Shown: in pieces, positions 1 through 5,098 of the stretch
Layout: each line of letters begins with the position of its first letter
Position numbering within the stretch: position 1 is the first letter of the stretch
NCBI GenBank assembly: GCA_030691665.1
Contig: JAUYDU010000309.1
Coordinates: 1 to 5,098 of the forward strand
Direction of reading: 5' to 3'
Length of the DNA: 5,098 nt
From: Chloroflexota bacterium
Lineage (GTDB): Bacteria; Chloroflexota; Dehalococcoidia; SM23-28-2
Notes under the pieces: model-generated
The model's input: the letters and a program-made list of their open reading frames with translations, nothing else
Databases searched by the model: none
Told to the model about the DNA's origin: nothing
Translations under genes and position numbers: made by a program

Positions 1-672
1 GACACCTCGACCCAACCTGACCTGAGTGTCGTCCGTCGTTCGTATCAGGGGTTTCGCGCCCGCCTCTACGACCTCATTGTCCGGCCCGTCTCGGCGGGCT
101 ATCGCGCCCTGGCCGTCGAGCGCCTCCATCTCGAGCCCGGCGAGGCGGTCATCGACCTGGGTTGCGGCACTGGCCTCAGCCTCCCCCTGCTGGCGCCCAG
201 GGTGGGCGGGCAGGGACGGGTCATCGGCGTGGACGCCAGCCCTGACATGCTGGCGTTATCGCGCCAACAAATCGAGGCTGGCGGCTGGCGGAACGTAGAA
301 CTGGTGGAGGCCTTCGCCCACGAGTTTCGCCTGGATAGGCCCGTCGATGCCGTCCTGGCCTGCAACGTCAACCAGCTCATCGCCTCGCGCGAGGTGATGG
401 CCCAGGCGTTGTCCTGGCTCAGGCCCGGCGGTCGCATCGTCGCCGCCGGCGGCAAGGGCGGCCGTGGCCTGGGCGGCCTGGCCGTGGCCGCCTTCGTCCA
501 CACTACCGTCTGCCTCTTCCAGCGCGAGCGCACTGCCGCCCGCTGGATCCTTCACCCTCGACCCTGGTTCGTGCTGGAAGAGCTCCTGCCAGGCCTCGAG
601 GTGCAGGAGCTTCGGGGCGGCACGACGTTCATCGCCCGGGGGGTCAAGCCGCAAGCAGGCGGCAAGGGCTAG
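1..672 (+). CDS. Class I SAM-dependent methyltransferase (5' partial)
   Basis: The frame is open from base 1 to the TAG at 670-672 and gives 223 codons. There is no ATG, GTG or TTG ahead of the SAM-binding motif (the first in-frame ATG is codon 83), so the true start lies left of the window. The protein has a Rossmann-type methyltransferase core. Motif I is VIDLGCGTG at residues 50-58 of the visible part. The acidic residue expected to bind the SAM ribose is Asp78 in VIGVDASPDML. A post-core LRPGGRI loop sits at 140-146. The N-terminal YDLIVRPVSAGYRALAVERL stretch is of the type seen in UbiE/Methyltransf_11-like enzymes. The C-terminal part (about 150-215) is partly hydrophobic and gives no substrate clue. 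The fold is clear; the substrate is unknown. The gene converges on the next gene, and the two stop codons overlap. Confidence 0.85.
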   Translation, partial: DTSTQPDLSVVRRSYQGFRARLYDLIVRPVSAGYRALAVERLHLEPGEAVIDLGCGTGLSLPLLAPRVGGQGRVIGVDASPDMLALSRQQIEAGGWRNVELVEAFAHEFRLDRPVDAVLACNVNQLIASREVMAQALSWLRPGGRIVAAGGKGGRGLGGLAVAAFVHTTVCLFQRERTAARWILHPRPWFVLEELLPGLEVQELRGGTTFIARGVKPQAGGKG

Positions 673-1319
673 GGGCTTGGGGGCGCAGCGAAAGTCATCG
701 TGTAGCCTGTGACTTCCCGGCTGCGGCCCAGCTCTTCAAAGCCGCTGGCCCGGCAGAGGTCGCGCAGGCTGTCCTGGAACACGTAGTCCGGGTTCGTGAG
801 AGTCTCGGTGAAGGACAGCACCCCGCCCGGTCTCATTACCCTCCGCAGCTCTCTCAACGCTGCCGGCCTATCCGGAATCTCCCCCAGCACCGCCACTAGA
901 AAGGCCGCGTCCACCGACCCGTCGCGCAGTGGCAGCCTCGTCGCATCGCCCACTACGGGATGGGCGTTGGCGACCCCCGATTCGTCCAGGCGCCGTCGGA
1001 GCAGGGCGATCATCTCCCGCTGTATGTCGAGACAGATAACCCTTCCCGTCGGCCCCACCATGCGGCTCGCCTCGACGGTGAAGTAGCCGGGGCCGGGGCC
1101 CACTTCCAGCACCGTATAGCCGGGCTTCAGGCGGAACTTCTCCAGGGTGGGCCGTACCGGATGGACCCAGCGGCGCAGCGGGTGCAGCAGGGTCCCCGCC
1201 TGGCTGGCGGGGATAGGGCCCCCGCGCCCGTACCGCTCCCGGAGCCAGAGTACGAGGCAAACGGATAGAAGAGCCCAGCCAGCGAGCAGGACAGCCAGAA
1301 GAACCCGGAGCGCACGCAT
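669..1319 (-). CDS. Membrane-anchored class I SAM-dependent methyltransferase
   Basis: This is a complete 216-residue protein with an ATG start at 1317-1319. Residues 5-26 form one hydrophobic helix flanked by Arg2/Arg5 and by an RERYGR cluster at 27-32. This predicts an N-terminal membrane anchor with the catalytic domain on the cytoplasmic side. The core follows: a GTLLHPLRRWVHP region at 42-54, SAM motif I VLEVGPGPGYFTV at 70-82, the ribose-binding acidic residue Asp98 in VICLDIQ, GDATRLPL at 124-131 and MRPGG at 162-166. It belongs to the Methyltransf_11/UbiE-like superfamily; no specific substrate can be read from the sequence. It lies 16 bp downstream of nuoN on the same strand and is probably the last gene of the nuo transcript. 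No clear Shine-Dalgarno motif is visible before its ATG, so reinitiation after nuoN is possible. A role in methylating a membrane lipid or quinone is only inferred from the anchor and the neighbours. Confidence 0.85.
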   Translation of the reverse strand: MRALRVLLAVLLAGWALLSVCLVLWLRERYGRGGPIPASQAGTLLHPLRRWVHPVRPTLEKFRLKPGYTVLEVGPGPGYFTVEASRMVGPTGRVICLDIQREMIALLRRRLDESGVANAHPVVGDATRLPLRDGSVDAAFLVAVLGEIPDRPAALRELRRVMRPGGVLSFTETLTNPDYVFQDSLRDLCRASGFEELGRSREVTGYTMTFAAPPSP

Positions 1320-1335
1320 AGCGAATTAGGGCTGT

Positions 1336-2802
1336 CTACGGCCCCAGGCCGCCCGCCACGGCCGCCCCCTGGCTCGCCGCGAACACGAACTGCGTAGCGT
1401 TCTCCACGCCGTCGAACAAAGGCTGCGGGTAGAGCCCCACCAGGAACACGCCGATGGTCAGCACCGCCACCACCGCATACTCCATCCGCGGCACCGGCAA
1501 GCGCACCTTCTCCACCGGCTCCACCAGGTACATCTGTTTGATCACCACCAGGTAGTAGTAGAGCGACACGAAGCTCATGAACACCGCCAGGGCAGAAAGC
1601 CACAGCAGGTCCTCCTGGGCGGCCGCCTGGAAGAGGATGAACTTGGTGGCGAAGCCAGCGAACAGGGGCATCCCCGCCAGCGAGAACAGGGCAATGCTCA
1701 GGCACAGGGCCAGGAAGGGTGCCCGCTCCGCCAGGCCGGCGTAGTCGGCGATCTCCTCCTTCCCCGTCTGGTTGAAGTAGATGATGACGCAGACGAAGGC
1801 CGCCAGGTTGGTGATGACGTAGCCCGTAAGGTGCAGCACCAGGGCGCTGCCGGCGTCGGGCGAGAGGGCAGCGATGCCCACCAGCATGAACCCTACCTGA
1901 CCGATGCTGGAGTAGGCCAGCAGACGCTTGATGTTGTGCTGCTGGATGGCCACCAGGTTGCCCAGCGTCATCGTCGCCGCCGACAGGCCAGCGATCATCC
2001 AGCGCCAGTCATCCAGGATCGGCATGAAGGCCTCGGCGAACAGCTTCAGGAACAGAGCGAACCCGGCCGCCTTGGAGATCGCGGAGATAAAGGCGGTGAT
2101 CGGTAGGGGCGCCCCCTCGTAGGCGTCGGGCGTCCACATGTGGAAGGGCACCGCCGCTACCTTGAACCCCAGCCCGGCGATGATCAGCACCAGGCCCAGG
2201 AACATCGCCAGAGCGAACTCGCTGGTGTCGCCCCGCAGGGCCTCGCCGATGCCGGTGAAGCTGGTGGTGCCGCTCACCCCGTAGATAAGGCTCATCCCGT
2301 ACAGGAAGATGGCTGACGAGAAGGCCCCCAGGAGCATGTACTTCAGGCCCGCCTCGTTGGACTTCAGGTCGAACTTGGCGTAGGAGGTGAGGACGTACAG
2401 ACTGAAGCTCAGCAGCTCCAGCGAGATGTAGGCCGTCAGCAGCTCCTTGGCCGCCGCCATGTAGATGCCGCCGATGGCCGTGAGCAGGATGAGGGCGTAG
2501 TACTCGCCGGGGTGCAGCAGGCGATCCTTCACGTACTGGGCCGAGGCCAGGCAGGTGAAGAAGGCGATGAGGCCGAAGAAGACGCGGAAGAAAGTGGCGT
2601 AGTTATCGATCTGGATGAGGTTACCGAAGGACTTGTCCTCGTTGACGTAGACCAGCGATACCAGGGTGGCCACCAGCGCCCCCGTTGCCGCCAGGTAGGC
2701 CAGGTGATCCTTGCGCAGGCGGCCCCAGAACAGGTCGACCGATACCACCATCGCCGCCCAGCCGGCCAGGATGTACTCGGGGGCTAGCAGCGACCAGTCC
2801 AT
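1336..2802 (-). CDS. nuoN: NADH-quinone oxidoreductase subunit N (complex I)
   Basis: NuoN is one of three antiporter-like subunits of the complex I membrane arm, where it helps couple quinone reduction to proton pumping. The 488-residue protein is near the usual family length and is hydrophobic throughout, with about 14 predicted membrane helices. Conserved functional residues can be placed against E. coli NuoN from memory: Glu129 in AYISLELLSF (E. coli Glu133), Lys154 in GLKYMLLGAF (Lys158), Lys214 in GFKVAAVPFHMWTPDAYEGAP (Lys217), Lys244 in ISKAAGF (Lys247) and Lys387 in AGFATKFILF (Lys395). The PFHMWTPDAYEGAP block is diagnostic for NuoN. Position 302 (SSIGQVGF) is Gln where E. coli has His305. 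The ATG at 2800-2802 directly follows the nuoM TAG, and a GGGGA lies about 9 nt upstream of it inside the nuoM 3' end. Both point to translational coupling. Confidence 0.97.
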   Translation of the reverse strand: MDWSLLAPEYILAGWAAMVVSVDLFWGRLRKDHLAYLAATGALVATLVSLVYVNEDKSFGNLIQIDNYATFFRVFFGLIAFFTCLASAQYVKDRLLHPGEYYALILLTAIGGIYMAAAKELLTAYISLELLSFSLYVLTSYAKFDLKSNEAGLKYMLLGAFSSAIFLYGMSLIYGVSGTTSFTGIGEALRGDTSEFALAMFLGLVLIIAGLGFKVAAVPFHMWTPDAYEGAPLPITAFISAISKAAGFALFLKLFAEAFMPILDDWRWMIAGLSAATMTLGNLVAIQQHNIKRLLAYSSIGQVGFMLVGIAALSPDAGSALVLHLTGYVITNLAAFVCVIIYFNQTGKEEIADYAGLAERAPFLALCLSIALFSLAGMPLFAGFATKFILFQAAAQEDLLWLSALAVFMSFVSLYYYLVVIKQMYLVEPVEKVRLPVPRMEYAVVAVLTIGVFLVGLYPQPLFDGVENATQFVFAASQGAAVAGGLGP

Positions 2803-4305
2803 CTACGATATCCCCGGCAGGGCCAGCACGCTCTGGCTGATGCGGTCGACGAAGGGGTCGGGCCACACCCCCATGAACACGATGAACCCGATGAGGATCG
2901 CTCCCCCCACTTGCTCCAGAAGGCGCATCTCCTTCAGGTGAGCCCACTTCTCGTTGAGCGGCCCGAAGAAGGCCATCGCCAGCATCCGCAGGATGTAGAC
3001 GGCGGTGATCGCCGCCGCCAGGATGCCCAGGGCGCCGAAAACCGGATACTCCTTGAACAGGCCGACGAAGATGTTGAACTCGGCGATGAAGCCCGCCAGG
3101 CCCGGCAGGCCCAGGGACGATAAGCCGGCTATGGCGAAGAAGGCGGTGAACCGCGGCATCCGCTGGCTCAGGCCGCCGAAGATGGTCATATCGCGCACGT
3201 GGGTCTGGTCGTACACCGCGCCCACCATGGCGAACATCAGGGCCGTCATCACCCCGTGGGCGAACATCTGGAGGACGGCCCCGTTGACGCCGATGGGGTT
3301 CAGCGTGGCCAGCCCCATCAGCACGTAGCCCATGTGACTGACGCTGGAGTAGCCCACTACGTACTTCAGGTCGCGCTGGGCCATCGCCGATATCGCCCCG
3401 TACAGAGCGCCCGTCGTCCCCAGCACCAGCAGGGCCGGCGCCCAGAATTGGGCTCCCTCCGGGAAGAGCGTCATGCCCACCCGGATGATCCCGAACGCTC
3501 CCAGCTTCATCAGCACCCCGGCGTGAAGCATGCTCACCGCCGTCGGCGCCGCTACGTGGCCGTCGGGCGACCAGGTGTGGAAGGGCCACAGGCCGGCCAG
3601 CACGCCGAAGCCCAGCAGGAAAAAGGGGAAGAAGGTCTTCTGGAACGTCTCCGAGTAGGTCACCTGTCCCAGAACCGACAGGTCGAAGGTGCCCTTGTCG
3701 GCCTCCACGAACACGGCGAAGATACCGATGAAGATAAGAACGCTGCCGCCCACCAGGTAGAGGGCGAGCTTCATCGCCCCGTACTCTTTGGTGCGCGTAT
3801 AGGTGCCGAAGTGGCTGCTGGCCCCCCAAACGCCGATCAGCAGGTACATCGGCAGCACCGCCAGCTCGTAGAAGAAGAACAGGAAGAACAGGTCCATGGA
3901 CTCGAATACACCGAACACACCGCTCACCAGGAGCATCAGCAGGATGAAGAAGTCCTTGTTGCGATACTCGATGTTCCAGGAGATGAAGACGCCCGACAGG
4001 ATGACGATGCCCGTCAGGAGCACCAGCGGCACCGAGATGCCGTCCACCGCCAGGTGCAGGGTGATGCCGTCCTTCTGGAAGAAGGCGACGTCCTCCAGCC
4101 AGGGCAGGCGCAGGTCGAACTGGAGGCCGCCGTCCTTGTAGTTGTAGACGGCGAAAACGATGACGGAGAGGACGAACATGGTGAAGCCAGCCGCCAGAGC
4201 TACCCAGCGGATAGCGTCCTTGTACTGCGAAGGGATCGCCATCATCGTCAGGCAGGCCGCCAGGGGCACCGCTATGGTGGCGAACAGGAGCCAGCCGCTA
4301 TCCAT
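2803..4305 (-). CDS. nuoM: NADH-quinone oxidoreductase subunit M (complex I)
   Basis: NuoM is the middle antiporter-like proton-pumping subunit of the complex I membrane arm. At 500 residues it matches the usual family length, with about 14 membrane helices. Visible landmarks, with E. coli numbering from memory: Glu147 in FFYELAVLPMYLLIG (Glu144), Lys179 in the TM6 region (YGAMKLALYL), PFHTWSPDGHVAAPTAVS at 241-258, Lys267 in HAGVLMKLGAFG (Lys265), His324 in SSVSHMGYVL (His322), His350 in QMFAHG (His348) and Glu409 in GFIAEFNIF (Glu407). Position 236 in GFGVLAGLWPFH is Leu where E. coli has the TM7 Lys234; see findings. The ATG at 4303-4305 is chosen because TM1 (about 5-24) needs this N-terminus. 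A GGGGG lies 9 nt upstream of it. The first 29 bp are duplicated 120 bp upstream, so an in-frame ATG there is separated from this start by a TAG. Confidence 0.97.
   Translation of the reverse strand: MDSGWLLFATIAVPLAACLTMMAIPSQYKDAIRWVALAAGFTMFVLSVIVFAVYNYKDGGLQFDLRLPWLEDVAFFQKDGITLHLAVDGISVPLVLLTGIVILSGVFISWNIEYRNKDFFILLMLLVSGVFGVFESMDLFFLFFFYELAVLPMYLLIGVWGASSHFGTYTRTKEYGAMKLALYLVGGSVLIFIGIFAVFVEADKGTFDLSVLGQVTYSETFQKTFFPFFLLGFGVLAGLWPFHTWSPDGHVAAPTAVSMLHAGVLMKLGAFGIIRVGMTLFPEGAQFWAPALLVLGTTGALYGAISAMAQRDLKYVVGYSSVSHMGYVLMGLATLNPIGVNGAVLQMFAHGVMTALMFAMVGAVYDQTHVRDMTIFGGLSQRMPRFTAFFAIAGLSSLGLPGLAGFIAEFNIFVGLFKEYPVFGALGILAAAITAVYILRMLAMAFFGPLNEKWAHLKEMRLLEQVGGAILIGFIVFMGVWPDPFVDRISQSVLALPGIS
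4277..4305 (-). repeat. Downstream copy of the 29-bp direct repeat (nuoM start)
   Basis: This is the partner of the repeat at 4397-4425. It encodes the functional N-terminus of NuoM, and the reading frame continues into nuoM without a break. The two copies bracket 91 bp of unrelated, palindrome-rich sequence (4306-4396). That arrangement resembles a small insertion flanked by a long target duplication, although 29 bp is longer than usual target-site duplications. Confidence 0.9.
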
Positions 4306-4314
4306 CTATGGCAG

Positions 4315-4319
4315 CCCCC
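4315..4319 (-). promoter_or_regulatory. Candidate weak ribosome binding site for nuoM
   Basis: GGGGG on the minus strand ends 9 nt before the nuoM ATG. It sits in the inserted sequence, just outside the palindrome pair. It is a poorer Shine-Dalgarno match than AGGGA upstream, so nuoM translation may rely partly on ribosomes ending at the abutting TAG. Confidence 0.3.
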
Positions 4320-4324
4320 AATGA

Positions 4325-4384
4325 CCGCAGCCTAAAGGCCGCGGCATAACGTCCCCACCCCATGCCGCACCCTTCAGGGTGCGG
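4325..4384. repeat. Pair of related palindromes in opposite orientation (REP/BIME-like element)
   Basis: Unit 1 at 4325-4344 reads ccgcagcctaaaggccgcgg and is an imperfect palindrome. Unit 2 at 4365-4384 reads ccgcacccttcagggtgcgg and is a perfect palindrome apart from the two central bases. Unit 1 and the reverse complement of unit 2 agree at 16 of 20 positions, and both are followed by CAT, so the shared part extends to 23 positions (4325-4347 and 4384-4362). The 14-bp spacer is aacgtccccacccc. The layout is like BIMEs, where REP units alternate in orientation. Similar CCGCA...TGCGG palindromes are, from memory, dispersed in many thermophile and environmental genomes. In RNA it could fold as two small hairpins or as one long imperfect hairpin. 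No T-tract follows on either strand, so it is not an obvious terminator. Confidence 0.65.
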
Positions 4385-4396
4385 TGCGGGTTTCCC

Positions 4397-4425
4397 GTGG
4401 CGAACAAGAGCCAGCCGCTATCCAT
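4397..4425 (-). repeat. Upstream copy of the first 29 bp of nuoM
   Basis: This stretch matches 4277-4305 (nuoM codons 1-9 plus two bases) at 28 of 29 positions, exactly 120 bp away. The one difference (4407 A against 4287 G on the plus strand) is synonymous: Leu7 is TTG here and CTG in nuoM. Similarity stops abruptly at both ends. It probably represents the original nuoM start, since the ribosome-binding-like AGGGA and the nuoL stop lie directly upstream of it. The duplication is seen directly; the order of events is inferred. Confidence 0.9.
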
Positions 4426-4434
4426 GGCCCTTGT

Positions 4435-4439
4435 TCCCT
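4435..4439 (-). promoter_or_regulatory. Candidate ribosome binding site for the upstream ATG
   Basis: AGGGA on the minus strand lies 9 nt before the ATG at 4423-4425. A second purine run, AAGGG (4428-4432), is only 2 nt from the ATG and too close to be ideal. This site probably served nuoM before the duplication and insertion and would now drive the 39-codon frame. Confidence 0.45.
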
Positions 4440-4485
4440 GCCGCCTGCGGCGGCCGCCTTGAGCGGCTTCCTTGTTCCTTCTTCC

Positions 4486-5098
4486 TCATACCGAAACCGT
4501 CAGGGCGATGATGGCCAGGGCTATCACCCCCAGAATGATGGCCAGGGCGTAGTTGGGCAGCTTGCCCGTCTGAGAGAACTTCATCCGGAAGCCGGAATAC
4601 ACCGTCAGGGCGGCCGAGCCGTCCACCCCCGTGTCGTTCACCACGTTGCGGTCCCACCAGGCGATGAAGCCAGCGAAGGCCAGCACCACCCGATCGATCA
4701 GCGCCTGGTAGAGGTCGTCCATGTAGTACTTGCTCTTCAGAAGGGCGTAGGCCCGGGGCAAGCGGGCTGCCGCCAGCTTGGCTGGCCTGGCCTCGCCCCA
4801 CCAGAAGTAGAACGCCCCCAGAACGCCCGCCAGGGCAGCGATAATGGAGACCGCCCCCACGTCGCCGTGGAACTTGAAGGCCTCCGCCTCCTTCAAGAAG
4901 ACGAACTTGCCGATGCCTCCCGGAAACCCCAACGCCTCGCCCACCTGGTCGAAGGCCACAAAGCCGGCCACCAGCGTCAGGCCCGCCAGCAGGATAAGGG
5001 GCACCGTCATCACCGGCGGCGCGTCGTGGGCGTGCTCGTAGGCCTCCCGATCGCGCGGCTCGCCGGCGAAGGTGAGGATGACCAGGCGGGCCATGTAC
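4486..5098 (-). CDS. nuoL: NADH-quinone oxidoreductase subunit L (complex I), C-terminal part
   Basis: The frame runs off the right edge (a Tyr codon precedes the first visible Met at 5092-5094), so only the C-terminal 200 or so residues of a protein usually about 600 or more long are present. NuoL is the distal antiporter-like subunit of complex I and carries a long lateral amphipathic helix along the membrane arm. Numbering from the visible Met, ARLVILTFAGEPRD followed by HAHDAPPVM (1-29) is the characteristic NuoL loop after the pumping core. Membrane helices are likely at about 28-48 and 79-98. Residues about 106-172 (RAYALLKSKYYMDDLYQALI onward, then IAWWDRNVVND) match the lateral-helix region. 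A final membrane anchor covers 181-202, ending at TGA 4486-4488. The gap to nuoM is 180 bp, unusually long beside the zero-length nuoM-nuoN junction. Confidence 0.95.
   Translation of the reverse strand, partial: YMARLVILTFAGEPRDREAYEHAHDAPPVMTVPLILLAGLTLVAGFVAFDQVGEALGFPGGIGKFVFLKEAEAFKFHGDVGAVSIIAALAGVLGAFYFWWGEARPAKLAAARLPRAYALLKSKYYMDDLYQALIDRVVLAFAGFIAWWDRNVVNDTGVDGSAALTVYSGFRMKFSQTGKLPNYALAIILGVIALAIIALTVSV

Larger units (their letters stand above)
4306..4425 (-). other. 39-codon leader-like ORF starting with a copy of the nuoM start
   Basis: An ATG at 4423-4425 opens a 39-codon frame ending in TAG at 4306-4308, directly against the nuoM ATG. The first ten residues (MDSGWLLFAT) are identical to the start of NuoM because the underlying 29 bp are duplicated. 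The rest (GNPHRTLKG and onward) is translated from the palindromic insert and resembles no known protein. The upstream ATG has AGGGA at 4435-4439, 9 nt away, a better ribosome site than the one before nuoM. It could be translated and feed ribosomes to nuoM by coupling, or it could be a meaningless remnant of the original nuoM start. The sequence shows only that the frame and signals exist; expression is inferred. Confidence 0.4.

Noticed and set aside
99..533. Minus-strand open frame inside the first methyltransferase gene
   Set aside because: It is antisense to a frame with clear SAM-binding motifs, and its product is Arg/Ser/Pro-rich with no family resemblance.
648..663. gccgc/gcggc inverted repeat at the end of the first methyltransferase gene as a terminator
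   Set aside because: The stem is only 5 bp with a 6-nt loop and no T-tract, so it is expected by chance in GC-rich coding sequence.
1320..1335. Promoter between nuoN and the methyltransferase
   Set aside because: The 16-bp gap is too short and no -35/-10 pair is visible. A promoter inside the nuoN 3' end cannot be excluded but is not supported.
2621..3829. Long minus-strand open frame (402 codons) overlapping nuoM and nuoN in another frame
   Set aside because: It crosses the nuoM-nuoN junction out of frame, and its product is low-complexity Gly/Arg/Pro/Asp-rich. It is a frame shadow.
3199..4335. Long plus-strand open frame (378 codons) opposite nuoM
   Set aside because: Its product is rich in His, Gln, Glu and Arg with no recognisable domain, and it lies wholly antisense to a well-conserved nuoM. 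It is a by-product of GC-rich codon use.
4365..4384. Perfect hairpin as an intrinsic terminator after nuoL
   Set aside because: There is no T-tract after the stem on either strand, and nuoM downstream shows no separate promoter. A repeat element fits better.
2803..5098. Mrp-type Na+/H+ antiporter or hydrogenase (Hyf/Ech-like) subunits instead of complex I
   Set aside because: The L-M-N order, the NuoN block PFHMWTPDAYEGAP and the NuoL C-terminal lateral-helix region fit complex I, and no Mrp small subunits follow nuoN.

Overview
The window is GC-rich and comes from the 3' end of a respiratory complex I (nuo) operon, read on the minus strand. From right to left it holds the C-terminal part of nuoL (cut by the window edge), all of nuoM and all of nuoN. 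A membrane-anchored class I methyltransferase gene follows 16 bp downstream on the same strand. A second class I methyltransferase gene, cut at its 5' end by the left window edge, runs on the plus strand and converges on the first; their stop codons overlap in a shared CTAG. The nuoL-nuoM-nuoN order is typical of bacterial 14-subunit complex I. High GC, the style of the Nuo proteins and the LLHPLRRW/GPGPGYFT-type methyltransferase suggest a member of Chloroflexota (Dehalococcoidia-like) or a similar environmental lineage. That assignment is from memory of family sequences and is tentative.

Layout: 1-672 (+) partial methyltransferase; 669-1319 (-) membrane-anchored methyltransferase; 1336-2802 (-) nuoN; 2803-4305 (-) nuoM; 4306-4485 a non-canonical nuoL-nuoM gap; 4486-5098 (-) nuoL 3' part. 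NuoL, NuoM and NuoN are the three antiporter-like proton-pumping subunits of the complex I membrane arm. nuoM and nuoN abut with no spacing (TAGATG), which suggests translational coupling. No promoter or convincing intrinsic terminator is visible; the operon promoter should lie beyond the right edge.

The most unusual part is the 180-bp nuoL-nuoM gap. The first 29 bp of nuoM occur twice, exactly 120 bp apart, with one synonymous difference. Between the copies lies a pair of related 20-bp palindromes in opposite orientation, resembling a REP/BIME-type element. The upstream copy supplies an ATG with a plausible ribosome binding site. It opens a 39-codon frame that begins like NuoM, runs through the palindromes and stops at a TAG directly abutting the real nuoM ATG. 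This looks like insertion of a small palindromic element at the start of nuoM, with the gene start regenerated and a leader ORF left upstream.

A second notable point is in NuoM itself. The lysine normally found in the TM7 segment (Lys234 in E. coli numbering) is a leucine here, while the other key charged residues are kept.
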